From Bacteroidia bacterium (GTDB taxonomy: Bacteria; Bacteroidota; Bacteroidia; B-17B0; Aurantibacillaceae): a DNA stretch of 64,000 nucleotides. The DNA lies in assembly GCA_018000995.1 (NCBI GenBank), contig JAGNIU010000006.1, forward strand, positions 1 through 64,000, in the 5' to 3' direction. Positions 54,851-62,069 of the stretch are shown piece after piece (position 1 is the first letter of the stretch; each line of letters starts with the position of its first letter). The position numbers and the translations under genes were made by a program. A model generated the notes under the pieces. The model was not told where the DNA came from and searched no databases. It saw only the letters and a program-made list of their open reading frames with translations.

Positions 54851-55588
54851 ATGAAAAGATTATTTTTTATTCCTGTTATTATTCTTGTTTTTTTAAACTC
54901 CTGCAAAAAGAAAGAAAATACACCTGAGCCAACTTCAACAACAACTGGCAGCACTTCAACTGCCCCTGTTATTAACGGACAGTTGCAAGCAGAGCGTTAT
55001 ATTTCGTGGAGTGCCGGTTCTCCAAGTGCTCCAGCTTATGCTTTTAAAGGTTTTCTAAGTGTTACATCAAATTCATTTATTTTAGCCAGTTCATCTAAGC
55101 AAGGTACTTTAACAGCTAATGGTGTTACATTAGGCTTCAATTCCACTATCAATATGTATTATGATTCAGTTGGTACAGTTGATTTTTCTACTCAAAGAAA
55201 TTTTCAGTTAACTTCATCTACCCTACCTTCTTTTACTTATAGTAATCCAGATACATTTCAGGTTTATCCACCATCATTAGCTATACAAGTTGAAGACAGT
55301 CTTGATAAAACAAAAAATTACGTTATTCCGCTTACAGGTTTAAATTATTATTCGGAAGCGATTTGTTTATTAAACCCAACAGGTAACTCACTTAATTATG
55401 TTGCTAAAACTGTTCCTGCAGGTTCAACGCAAATTGTCTTTACGCCTGCCGACTACTCAACTTTTACACCAGGAACGACTCTCACTTGCCGTTTAGTTTT
55501 AAAACGATACAACACACAAACATTTGGAGGGAAAAACTTTAAATTTGAATGTGATGCGTATAACGATTTTTACGTTTGGTTTTATTGA
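54851..55588 (+). CDS. Lipoprotein of unknown function
   Basis: A 245-residue lipoprotein: MKRLFFIPVIILVFLNS then Cys18, followed by a Lys and a Ser/Thr/Pro-rich linker. The mature domain is beta-rich with aromatic strands (ERYISWSAGSPSAPAYAFKG, FECDAYNDFYVWFY). No family is recognised. It stands between a folC remnant and the intact folC, convergent with the latter, so it may have been inserted here. Confidence 0.75.
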   Translation: MKRLFFIPVIILVFLNSCKKKENTPEPTSTTTGSTSTAPVINGQLQAERYISWSAGSPSAPAYAFKGFLSVTSNSFILASSSKQGTLTANGVTLGFNSTINMYYDSVGTVDFSTQRNFQLTSSTLPSFTYSNPDTFQVYPPSLAIQVEDSLDKTKNYVIPLTGLNYYSEAICLLNPTGNSLNYVAKTVPAGSTQIVFTPADYSTFTPGTTLTCRLVLKRYNTQTFGGKNFKFECDAYNDFYVWFY

Positions 55589-55654
55589 AGGGGTTAATTC
55601 TTCAACATAAAAAATTACAAGCCGTTAATCCACTTGTTTATGAAAGCCACCATG

Positions 55655-55683
55655 AACTTTGTGGTAAAATTAACCACAAAGTT
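55655..55683. terminator. Hairpin between convergent genes
   Basis: Perfect 11-bp arms AACTTTGTGGT (55655-55665) and ACCACAAAGTT (55673-55683) with a 7-base loop. Its sequence recalls the GCCAC...GTGGC repeat family; it lies between the lipoprotein gene and folC and may terminate both. Confidence 0.5.
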
Positions 55684-55704
55684 AAAACACAAAGAACATG
55701 AAGT

Positions 55705-56997
55705 TTAGATTGCAAGCGCATCCGCCACAACAAAAGTACTTCCTCCAACAAAAATTAAATCATTGGCTTTAACTTTTTCCTTAGCGGCATTCAAGGCTTC
55801 TTTTACTGTTGGATAAGTATTTCCGCTTAATCCAAACTCTTCTGATTTTAGCTTCAATTCCGATTCAGGTAATGCACGAGGAACAGAAGCCTTAGTAAAA
55901 TAATAAATCGCATCTTTTGGTAATAATTTTAAAATGGAAGAAACATCTTTATCGTTTACAACACCCAACACAAAGTGTAATTGCTTATAAGAATACAAAC
56001 TCAAATTATGCAACACTTCTTTAATACCGTCCTCGTTATGTCCGGTGTCGCAAATTACTAATGGCTTTTCACTTATGGTTTGCCAGCGGCCTAATAAACC
56101 AGTTAGCTTAATTACATTACTTAAGCCTTTTTGAATGTCATCCTCATTTATAATAAACCCGTTTTCAGTAATTACTTTTAAAGCTGCAATAACACCAACT
56201 AAATTTTTTACTTGATAGAATCCCGTTAAATCTAATTGGTAATTGGTAGTAAAATTTGTTTTTTTATCAAGCAGCTTAACCGATAACAAATTATTTTCCT
56301 TTTTACTTTCAATCACTTTAAATTCTTTACTGGCGAATTGTATGGGTGCTTTTAATTCTTTTGCTTTATCTGAAAACACTCCAACCAGCTCTGTTTGATA
56401 TTGGGAAATAACAACAGGCTTACGCGCTTTTATAATTCCTGCTTTTTCTGCAGCAATCTTTTGTAAGGTGTCGCCTAATAAATTCATGTGATCCATCCCA
56501 ATATTGGTAATCACACTCACCACAGGATTAATCACATTGGTTGAATCTAATCTCCCACCTAAACCAACTTCTATTACAGCAACGTCTACTTCTTTATTGG
56601 CAAAGTAATCAAAAGCTAATCCAACTGTCCATTCGAAAAACGAAGGTTCAATTTCCTCGAATTTAGTTTTGTGTTGTTCTACAAAATCAACAATATATTC
56701 TTTGGCAATCATCTTGCCGTTAATTTTTATACGCTCCCTAAAATCTAATAAATGTGGGGAAGTATATAATCCAACTTTGTAGCCTGCTTTTTGTAGCACA
56801 GCAGCAATCATGTGTGAAGTAGAACCTTTTCCATTTGTTCCAGCAACATGAATACACTGTAATTTATTTTGAGGATTGCCAAGAGCCTGACAAATCTTAA
56901 TGGTATTTTTTAAATCTGCTTTATAAGCAGCTGCACCAACGCGTTGATACATTGGCAAACGCGAAAACAGATAGTCAAGCGTTTGAGAATAGTTCAT
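55705..56997 (-). CDS. folC: Bifunctional folylpolyglutamate synthase / dihydrofolate synthase
   Basis: Adds glutamate to dihydropteroate and folates, ATP-dependent, in the Mur ligase family. 430 residues. P-loop VAGTNGKGSTSHM, YTSPHLLDFRERI, EVGLGGRLDSTNVI, and the C-terminal GLLGRWQTI and DTGHNEDG motifs are intact. Its ATG overlaps the TAA of the TonB-like gene (TAATG), so translation is coupled, although the genes are functionally unrelated. Single complete copy in this window. Confidence 0.96.
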   Translation of the reverse strand: MNYSQTLDYLFSRLPMYQRVGAAAYKADLKNTIKICQALGNPQNKLQCIHVAGTNGKGSTSHMIAAVLQKAGYKVGLYTSPHLLDFRERIKINGKMIAKEYIVDFVEQHKTKFEEIEPSFFEWTVGLAFDYFANKEVDVAVIEVGLGGRLDSTNVINPVVSVITNIGMDHMNLLGDTLQKIAAEKAGIIKARKPVVISQYQTELVGVFSDKAKELKAPIQFASKEFKVIESKKENNLLSVKLLDKKTNFTTNYQLDLTGFYQVKNLVGVIAALKVITENGFIINEDDIQKGLSNVIKLTGLLGRWQTISEKPLVICDTGHNEDGIKEVLHNLSLYSYKQLHFVLGVVNDKDVSSILKLLPKDAIYYFTKASVPRALPESELKLKSEEFGLSGNTYPTVKEALNAAKEKVKANDLIFVGGSTFVVADALAI

Positions 56998-57863
56998 TAA
57001 TTAAAAGCGAATACGATGGTGATTGTTCCTGTTTGCTCTTCAAACGCACCATTAACATTAAACTTAGTTGCTAAAGCTGCCATTCTTGCTTTTGATTTTA
57101 AGATAGCGCTTGATGTAGTTGTACCACGACCGTTAGGATTAGCTTCAATTACATTACCATTTTTATCAACCGTAATTTCTACAACTACCTTTCCTTCTTC
57201 CTTTGTATCCTTCGGTAATGTTGGCGGATTTACAATTGCTCGTCCTTTTAAATCGAAACCAAATTTTTTACCCGGACCACTTCCTGGTCCTGAACCCGGA
57301 CCATGACCCGGACCATCGCCTCCTCCATCACCACCACCGGTTCCACCTGTGCCATTTGTATTTGGATTACCATCAGGACTACCATCATTACCGGCGTGAC
57401 CGCTATTGCCATCGCCACCGCCTGTTTTACCTTGATTCTGTTTAAATTTTTCTGCTAATAACTCAGCTGCTGTTTTTGGTTTAGGCGTTTCAACAACAGG
57501 TTTAATAACGGTAACGTTTGTGTTATTCTTTACTTTGTTATCCTCCACTTTTACATCTTCACCTGTTTCACTTGTATAAGTAGGATCGTTTGCGCTGTTT
57601 GCTGTTGGAGGTGTTGGGGTTTGTTCTGTGATAACGCTTGTTGCTTCACCAATTCCATTTTGCTCTACATTACCTGTTCCTTCATTATAATTACCGAAGT
57701 TGATTTCCAGTCCGCCACCACCACCTACTACTTCAGGGAAAGGAGGATTAGGTGTTATGATTTTAAACAGAATTAAAAACAAAAGCAAGAGCGCCAGTAT
57801 TCCCATAGAAACTGCGGAGGCAATAGCTCTGTTCTTATTTTCTTCTGCTTGTGTTACGTACAT
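56997..57863 (-). CDS. TonB-like protein with Gly-rich linker
   Basis: A 288-residue protein with one N-terminal membrane helix (about 15-37, SMGILALLLLFLILFK), then a long Gly/Pro/Asn-rich linker (GGDGNSGHAGNDGSPDGNPN and GPGHGPGSGPGSGPG) that can span the periplasm, and a C-terminal domain of about 80 residues like TonB (FDLKGRAIVNPPTLPKD, GKVVVEITVDKNGNVIEA). It follows exbD with a TAATG overlap, giving an ExbB-ExbD-TonB order. TonB transmits the proton-motive force to outer-membrane receptors. Confidence 0.85.
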   Translation of the reverse strand: MYVTQAEENKNRAIASAVSMGILALLLLFLILFKIITPNPPFPEVVGGGGGLEINFGNYNEGTGNVEQNGIGEATSVITEQTPTPPTANSANDPTYTSETGEDVKVEDNKVKNNTNVTVIKPVVETPKPKTAAELLAEKFKQNQGKTGGGDGNSGHAGNDGSPDGNPNTNGTGGTGGGDGGGDGPGHGPGSGPGSGPGKKFGFDLKGRAIVNPPTLPKDTKEEGKVVVEITVDKNGNVIEANPNGRGTTTSSAILKSKARMAALATKFNVNGAFEEQTGTITIVFAFN

Positions 57864-58276
57864 TACTTATTACTGTTTGATGGTGCGGTTGCACAAACCA
57901 TTTTACATTTTAATCTGTCGCCAATTTGCATTACATCAATAAAATCCTGATACACTAAATCTTTATCAATATGTAAAATTACTACTGGCTCTGCTCTGCC
58001 TGCAATTTTTTCTGTTAATGCTGTTTCTAAATTTGCAACGTCTACTTCTTTACTATCGATATAATATTTACGGTCTTTTGTAACTGCTAAATTCACCGGC
58101 TTCTTGTTGTTATCAATTGGTTTATTCGCTTTTGAACTTGGTAAATTTACTTTCATGGCATTTGGACTCACCATGGTAGATAATATCAAAAAGAAAAGCA
58201 ATAGGAAGAACATGATATCGTTTAACGATTCTGTACTTACCTCAGCGTCTCTATGTGCTTTTTTTCTTAGTCCCAT
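57863..58276 (-). CDS. exbD: Biopolymer transport protein ExbD/TolR
   Basis: A 137-residue protein with one membrane helix (about 20-40, NDIMFFLLLFFLILSTMV) carrying the proton-path Asp (LNDIMFFLLLF) and a periplasmic ExbD/TolR domain (MKVNLPSSKANKPIDNNKKP, VILHIDKDLVYQDFIDVM). It energises TonB together with ExbB. It lies 77 bases after exbB and overlaps the TonB-like gene. Confidence 0.92.
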   Translation of the reverse strand: MGLRKKAHRDAEVSTESLNDIMFFLLLFFLILSTMVSPNAMKVNLPSSKANKPIDNNKKPVNLAVTKDRKYYIDSKEVDVANLETALTEKIAGRAEPVVILHIDKDLVYQDFIDVMQIGDRLKCKMVCATAPSNSNK

Positions 58277-58353
58277 TATTTGGAAATTTTAAATATTGAA
58301 TGATAAATGCTAAATTGGTTTTTCATTTATAATTTAACATCTAACATTTATAA

Positions 58354-59103
58354 TTACTTACTTGGTTCGTTTAACATGTCAAGAAAGTTAATTTGTGCTT
58401 CTTCCATGCGGTGAGATAATTTATCGATGCGTGCGTTTAACCAATGGTAAGCAACGAATGCTAATACACCAACCACTAAACCTCCGGCGGATGTCACCAT
58501 CTTTTGGTATAAACCTGTAGAGATAATTTCAATCTCAACTGTTTTTGCTAAAGAGATATCATAAAATATTTTAATTACACCGAAGATAGTTCCGATGAAA
58601 CCAAACATTGGTGCAATTCGTCCTGTAATGTTTAAGATGCTGAGATTCTTTTCAAGTTTATTTAATTCATTTGTTCCCGCTGCAGTCATGGCTTCACGAA
58701 TTTCCTGAGTGGATTGCCCGATACGAGAAATACCTTGTTCTAACATTAACGACTCAGGAGTATTTACACTTTTACACATAGCACGCGCATTAGCTATATT
58801 GCCACTGTGAATCATATCTTTTAAGCTCGGCATCAACGTTGGATTCTTTTTTGAAGCTTTGCTGATAACGAGTAAGCGTTCTACCAAAACATAAATGGCT
58901 AAGGCAAATAAAACGCCAAGGATAATCATTACCGGACCACCTTTTATAATCATATCCATCGGCGAAATTACTGTTTGAGTAATTTCAGGAGCTGCGTTTG
59001 CAACAGTTTGAATGCCTGTTGTTGCAGCATTGTTTAACGAATCGGTGGCGGCAGCAACTGTTGTTGCGGGATTAATACCTGCCTGTAAAATGAAGTTCAG
59101 CAT
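58354..59103 (-). CDS. exbB: MotA/TolQ/ExbB proton channel family protein
   Basis: A 249-residue protein with an N-terminal Ala/Thr-rich segment, a first helix (about 54-76, GGPVMIILGVLFALAIYVLVE), and the conserved helix pair with GRIAPMFGFIGTIFGVIKIF and TSAGGLVVGVLAFVAYHWLN. It forms the proton channel with ExbD. First gene of the exbB-exbD-tonB-like-folC operon. Confidence 0.93.
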   Translation of the reverse strand: MLNFILQAGINPATTVAAATDSLNNAATTGIQTVANAAPEITQTVISPMDMIIKGGPVMIILGVLFALAIYVLVERLLVISKASKKNPTLMPSLKDMIHSGNIANARAMCKSVNTPESLMLEQGISRIGQSTQEIREAMTAAGTNELNKLEKNLSILNITGRIAPMFGFIGTIFGVIKIFYDISLAKTVEIEIISTGLYQKMVTSAGGLVVGVLAFVAYHWLNARIDKLSHRMEEAQINFLDMLNEPSK

Positions 59104-59218
59104 AAATAAAAATTTACTACGAAATTAGAGTATAAAGAGGCGCGTAAATTTTATGCCATAAGGGGTTTTAAACAAGAATATGTTTATATAACGCCTGAGG
59201 ATGGAATAGTTACAAAAA

Positions 59219-59249
59219 AACCGCTGCGAGACTCCTACTCGCAGCGGTT
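59219..59249 (-). terminator. Terminator of the TonB gene
   Basis: Arms AACCGCTGCGAG (59219-59230) and CTCGCAGCGGTT (59238-59249), loop 7 bases, followed on the minus strand by a run of T. It separates tonB from exbB. Confidence 0.88.
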
Positions 59250-59268
59250 CTAAACAAACAAACACAAC

Positions 59269-60057
59269 TTATTTTAATCTAAAGGCAATAGGAATGTTAA
59301 ATATTACTTTAACGGGTTTTCCTAATGCATTCTTACCCGGTTTTTTAAATTTTGGGAGTTTATTTACAACTCTACTCGCTTCTTCATCGCACCCTGCGCC
59401 AATGCCTTTCAAAATTTTAGAGCTTTCTATTTGTCCTTTTTCATCAATGATAAAACTAACATAAACAGTTCCTTCCTTTCCAATTTCTTTTGCTAATTCA
59501 GGGTAAACCGTATTTTTTTGAATGAACTCACGTAAAGCTTTTAAGCCGCCTTCAAATTCAGGTTCTTCAACAGGTATTGCGGTTGGGGGTTCAATAATTT
59601 CTGTAGTGAAAGTAGTTGCAACTGTTCCAACACCTGTTCCTGTTAATGTGCCTGTAGCATTTGGATTCCCATTTGGGTTGGGATTAGTATTTACAATTGG
59701 ATCAAGATCAGGTTTTACGGTTGTTGTATCCCTTTCATTAATTACAGTTGCGGTTGCATTTGTTTTTTTTCCTCCGGATGGTTGTTTCGGCGGATCTTTC
59801 GGTTTTTCAAAAGGTTTAAAATCACATACGATAACTGAATCGTTAGCCCCGAAGTCAACAATTTTTTTCTCTTCAATTACTTTAGAAAAAACGTAAGTGC
59901 CAATTGTAAATAAAAACACAGTTGATATTACAATGGAAAGCGATTTAAAAATAGTTGAATTATATGCGGCTCTTAGTGCATAAGCGCCGTAACTTTTGTT
60001 GCGGTTAGCAAAAATGATGTCGTTCATTTTTTGCGAATTGTTGAATACAATTTTCAT
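59269..60057 (-). CDS. tonB: TonB family energy transducer
   Basis: A 262-residue protein: cytoplasmic start (NDIIFANRNKSYGAYALRAAYN, a motif common in Bacteroidota TonB), a membrane helix (about 38-58, LSIVISTVFLFTIGTYVFS), a Pro/Lys- and Asn/Thr-rich spacer, and a complete TonB C-terminal domain (PEFEGGLKALREFIQKN, YPELAKEIGKEGTVYVSFII, LGKPVKVIFNIPIAFRLK). It is transcribed separately from exbBD, as shown by the terminator at 59219-59249. Second TonB-type protein in this 3 kb. Confidence 0.93.
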   Translation of the reverse strand: MKIVFNNSQKMNDIIFANRNKSYGAYALRAAYNSTIFKSLSIVISTVFLFTIGTYVFSKVIEEKKIVDFGANDSVIVCDFKPFEKPKDPPKQPSGGKKTNATATVINERDTTTVKPDLDPIVNTNPNPNGNPNATGTLTGTGVGTVATTFTTEIIEPPTAIPVEEPEFEGGLKALREFIQKNTVYPELAKEIGKEGTVYVSFIIDEKGQIESSKILKGIGAGCDEEASRVVNKLPKFKKPGKNALGKPVKVIFNIPIAFRLK

Positions 60058-60154
60058 GGCCTTTAGGTTTTAAGTTAAACATTGTGTAAGGTGACATGTA
60101 AATTTTTCGCATAGATTAATTTCTTGGTATAAAGATATGGCGGGTATTGAAAAC

Positions 60155-60178
60155 AAAAAACCACCTTATTACAGGTGG
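60155..60178 (-). terminator. Terminator of the LON-domain gene
   Basis: On the minus strand CCACCT (60178-60173), a 6-base loop, AGGTGG (60166-60161) and then TTTTTT. Lies 70 bases after the 60248-60850 gene. Confidence 0.8.
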
Positions 60179-60220
60179 CTCTTTATTTTTAGTAAGTGGG
60201 GCTTTTACCCCTAAATGTGG

Positions 60221-60246
60221 CGGTTCTCGACTACGCTCGAACTGAC
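60221..60246. repeat. Short dispersed repeat (GGTTCTCGACTACGCTCGAA type)
   Basis: A 26-base element ending in CTGACA, of a kind found between genes in many bacteria (TTCGAGCGTAGTCGAG). Only one copy was seen here. It is followed directly by the stop of the LON-domain gene. Confidence 0.5.
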
Positions 60247-60247
60247 A

Positions 60248-60850
60248 TTAATTGAAGATAAATCGGTCTTTTAATTCTACTTCCTTCTCGAAGATACAAA
60301 TAGATTGACGGAAAGTGTTACACAAAAACTTCTCTTTCTCATCAAATGTTTTTACAGAAATCAATTGGTATTTTTCCTTTGATGATAACTGTAAAAGGTT
60401 GGCGATATCATATAAAGAAACAGCATCAAACGTTTCGTAGTCTACCATTTTGTTTTGCGATAAAGCCATGTATTCCATAGCTAATTCCTGCAAATAATTT
60501 GTAGCCTTTGGCATTTCCTCTTCTTCGTATTGAATAATAGCAGCGCCGTATAATTTTGGTTTTAGTGTGCTCGAATAATCTAAAATACTGAACACGCGTT
60601 CGCCTTGCACCATAATATCCATCTCACCGTTATCAAAAATCTTAATGACCTTTTTAATACTTACTTCAACACCGTAAGTTTTCACTTTTCCATTCACCGA
60701 AAATGGAATCCCGAAATGGGCTTCGTTCTCTAAACAATCATTAATGAGTTGTTTATAGCGTTCCTCATAAATATGCAACTTTACCGATTCACCCGGTAAA
60801 ACCACCATATTAAGTGGAAACATTGGTATCGTTAATTGTTTAATTGCCAT
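60248..60850 (-). CDS. LON substrate-binding domain protein
   Basis: A 200-residue protein with the N-terminal domain of Lon protease: IPMFPLNMVVLPGESVKLHI, RYKQLINDCLENEAHFGIPF, and a helical C-terminal part. No AAA+ or protease domain is present, so it is a stand-alone LON domain protein, possibly an adaptor or a ligand-binding protein. Own transcript, with a terminator. Confidence 0.88.
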   Translation of the reverse strand: MAIKQLTIPMFPLNMVVLPGESVKLHIYEERYKQLINDCLENEAHFGIPFSVNGKVKTYGVEVSIKKVIKIFDNGEMDIMVQGERVFSILDYSSTLKPKLYGAAIIQYEEEEMPKATNYLQELAMEYMALSQNKMVDYETFDAVSLYDIANLLQLSSKEKYQLISVKTFDEKEKFLCNTFRQSICIFEKEVELKDRFIFN

Positions 60851-61038
60851 AATTGAATTGCCTTATATACACTAAGACGCAAAAACCGTGCAAAAGGTTT
60901 AGCCCATGAAGGTGAAGGAAGGTTAATTGGTTGTTTTTATGCGTTTAACTAGTTACAAATCAAGGTGTTTTGATTCACTCATTTCTTTAGGGGTTTGGCC
61001 AAATCATCTTTTTCTCTAAAAACAAAGTCGAAATTGAG

Positions 61039-61410
61039 CTAGTTTTTTTTCTCTTTGATAAACTTGAGAAGAAATATTATTTCGAATGCAGTAAACAAAA
61101 TATAATGGATTAAAAAATGTGCCGCATAATGCGTGAAGCCTTGCTTGTCGAACACTTTATAAATAAGCAAGCTTATCATACACATTAATAAACGGCCCAT
61201 TGACGAAAACATAATTTTATTAGTATAATCACGTTGATCATCCGCTTTTCGAAACAATAATAAATACAACAATACGGAAACTAAAAGATGAAATCCAAAA
61301 CTAACAAACCAAGTGGCAGATTGTAATACAGAAAAATAATTCAGAAGTATAGATACACCAGCCGAAAGAATGGAAGAAATACCAATAACTTTAAAAATGT
61401 TTGGTTGCAT
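61039..61410 (-). CDS. Small membrane protein downstream of atpZ
   Basis: A 123-residue protein with four helices (about 8-27, 31-49, 64-82, 92-117). The order AtpZ-like protein then small membrane protein is typical before atpB in Bacteroidota, and such a protein is thought to help ATP synthase assembly; this is context-based. The last helix ends in KFIKEKKN. Its ATG overlaps the stop of the atpZ-like gene. Confidence 0.68.
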   Translation of the reverse strand: MQPNIFKVIGISSILSAGVSILLNYFSVLQSATWFVSFGFHLLVSVLLYLLLFRKADDQRDYTNKIMFSSMGRLLMCMISLLIYKVFDKQGFTHYAAHFLIHYILFTAFEIIFLLKFIKEKKN

Positions 61411-61631
61411 TATTTTTTCGGTTTAATAAAATCTTTTAACACCAAATACATAGCCGCGAAAATAGAGAATAGACTTAATACTACAGTGTAAACGTGATAT
61501 TTGTTTGGATACATTTGATCGAGTTTGTATCCACCCCAACATCCGAGGCCAATTGTAACGGCCATTTGTATTCCTAAATTAGAATACTTATTAAAATTAT
61601 TAGGCGGTTTTGGAGGCGATTGATTTTTCAC
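61410..61631 (-). CDS. AtpZ/AtpI-like F0 assembly protein
   Basis: A 73-residue protein of the AtpZ/AtpI family, two membrane helices (about 21-38 and 46-65) and the motif IQMAVTIGLGCWGGYKLD, typical for AtpZ. AtpI/AtpZ assist ring assembly and Mg2+/Ca2+ transport around ATP synthase. Start is GTG at 61631, inside the bactofilin gene with a 32-base overlap; no later in-frame start would keep the N-terminal part. The atpB gene does not follow. Confidence 0.8.
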   Translation of the reverse strand: MKNQSPPKPPNNFNKYSNLGIQMAVTIGLGCWGGYKLDQMYPNKYHVYTVVLSLFSIFAAMYLVLKDFIKPKK

Positions 61632-62007
61632 CGGCGGAGTTAATGTTTTTTACAATAGCGCCCATGTTACAACTTCCTGTAAACACAGCTCCCGGCTCAA
61701 TAGAAAGTTTTCCGGTAATCATATCTCCTAAAATTTTTGCGGTTGCTTTTAAAGCCAACATTTCCACAACTTCAACAGTTCCTTTTACTTCACCCGAAAT
61801 ATCTGCGTTCTGACAAATTACATTGCCTTCAATTTTACCATTAGGACCAACAACCAAACGACCGTTTAGTTTAATGTTCCCGTTTAAGCTTCCGTCAATA
61901 CGAACATCTCCGGCTGATATAATGTCGCCAATTATTTGTGTGCCTAGTCCAATTAAGTTAATGGCGCTGGCTTCTGCATTTGAATTTTTATTTCCTATTC
62001 CTAACAT
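61600..62007 (-). CDS. Bactofilin family protein
   Basis: A 135-residue polymer-forming cytoskeletal protein. The right-handed beta-helix repeats are visible (LIGLGTQIIGDIISAGDVRI, GSLNGNIKLNGRLVVGPNG, IEGNVICQNADISGEVKGTV). Bactofilins form filaments at the membrane and influence cell shape. Overlaps the AtpZ-like gene. In other Bacteroidota it also stands between porW and atpZ. Confidence 0.92.
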   Translation of the reverse strand: MLGIGNKNSNAEASAINLIGLGTQIIGDIISAGDVRIDGSLNGNIKLNGRLVVGPNGKIEGNVICQNADISGEVKGTVEVVEMLALKATAKILGDMITGKLSIEPGAVFTGSCNMGAIVKNINSAGEKSIASKTA

Positions 62008-62069
62008 AAAAAATTGTAAATAGTTAATTTAGTGCAAGTTACTGAATTTAATTAAATAAGCCAAATTAT

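Noticed and set aside
57016-57942. Plus-strand reading frames rich in His/Asp/Tyr opposite the TonB-like gene
   Set aside because: They are antisense shadows of the Gly/Pro-rich linker codons of the minus-strand gene.
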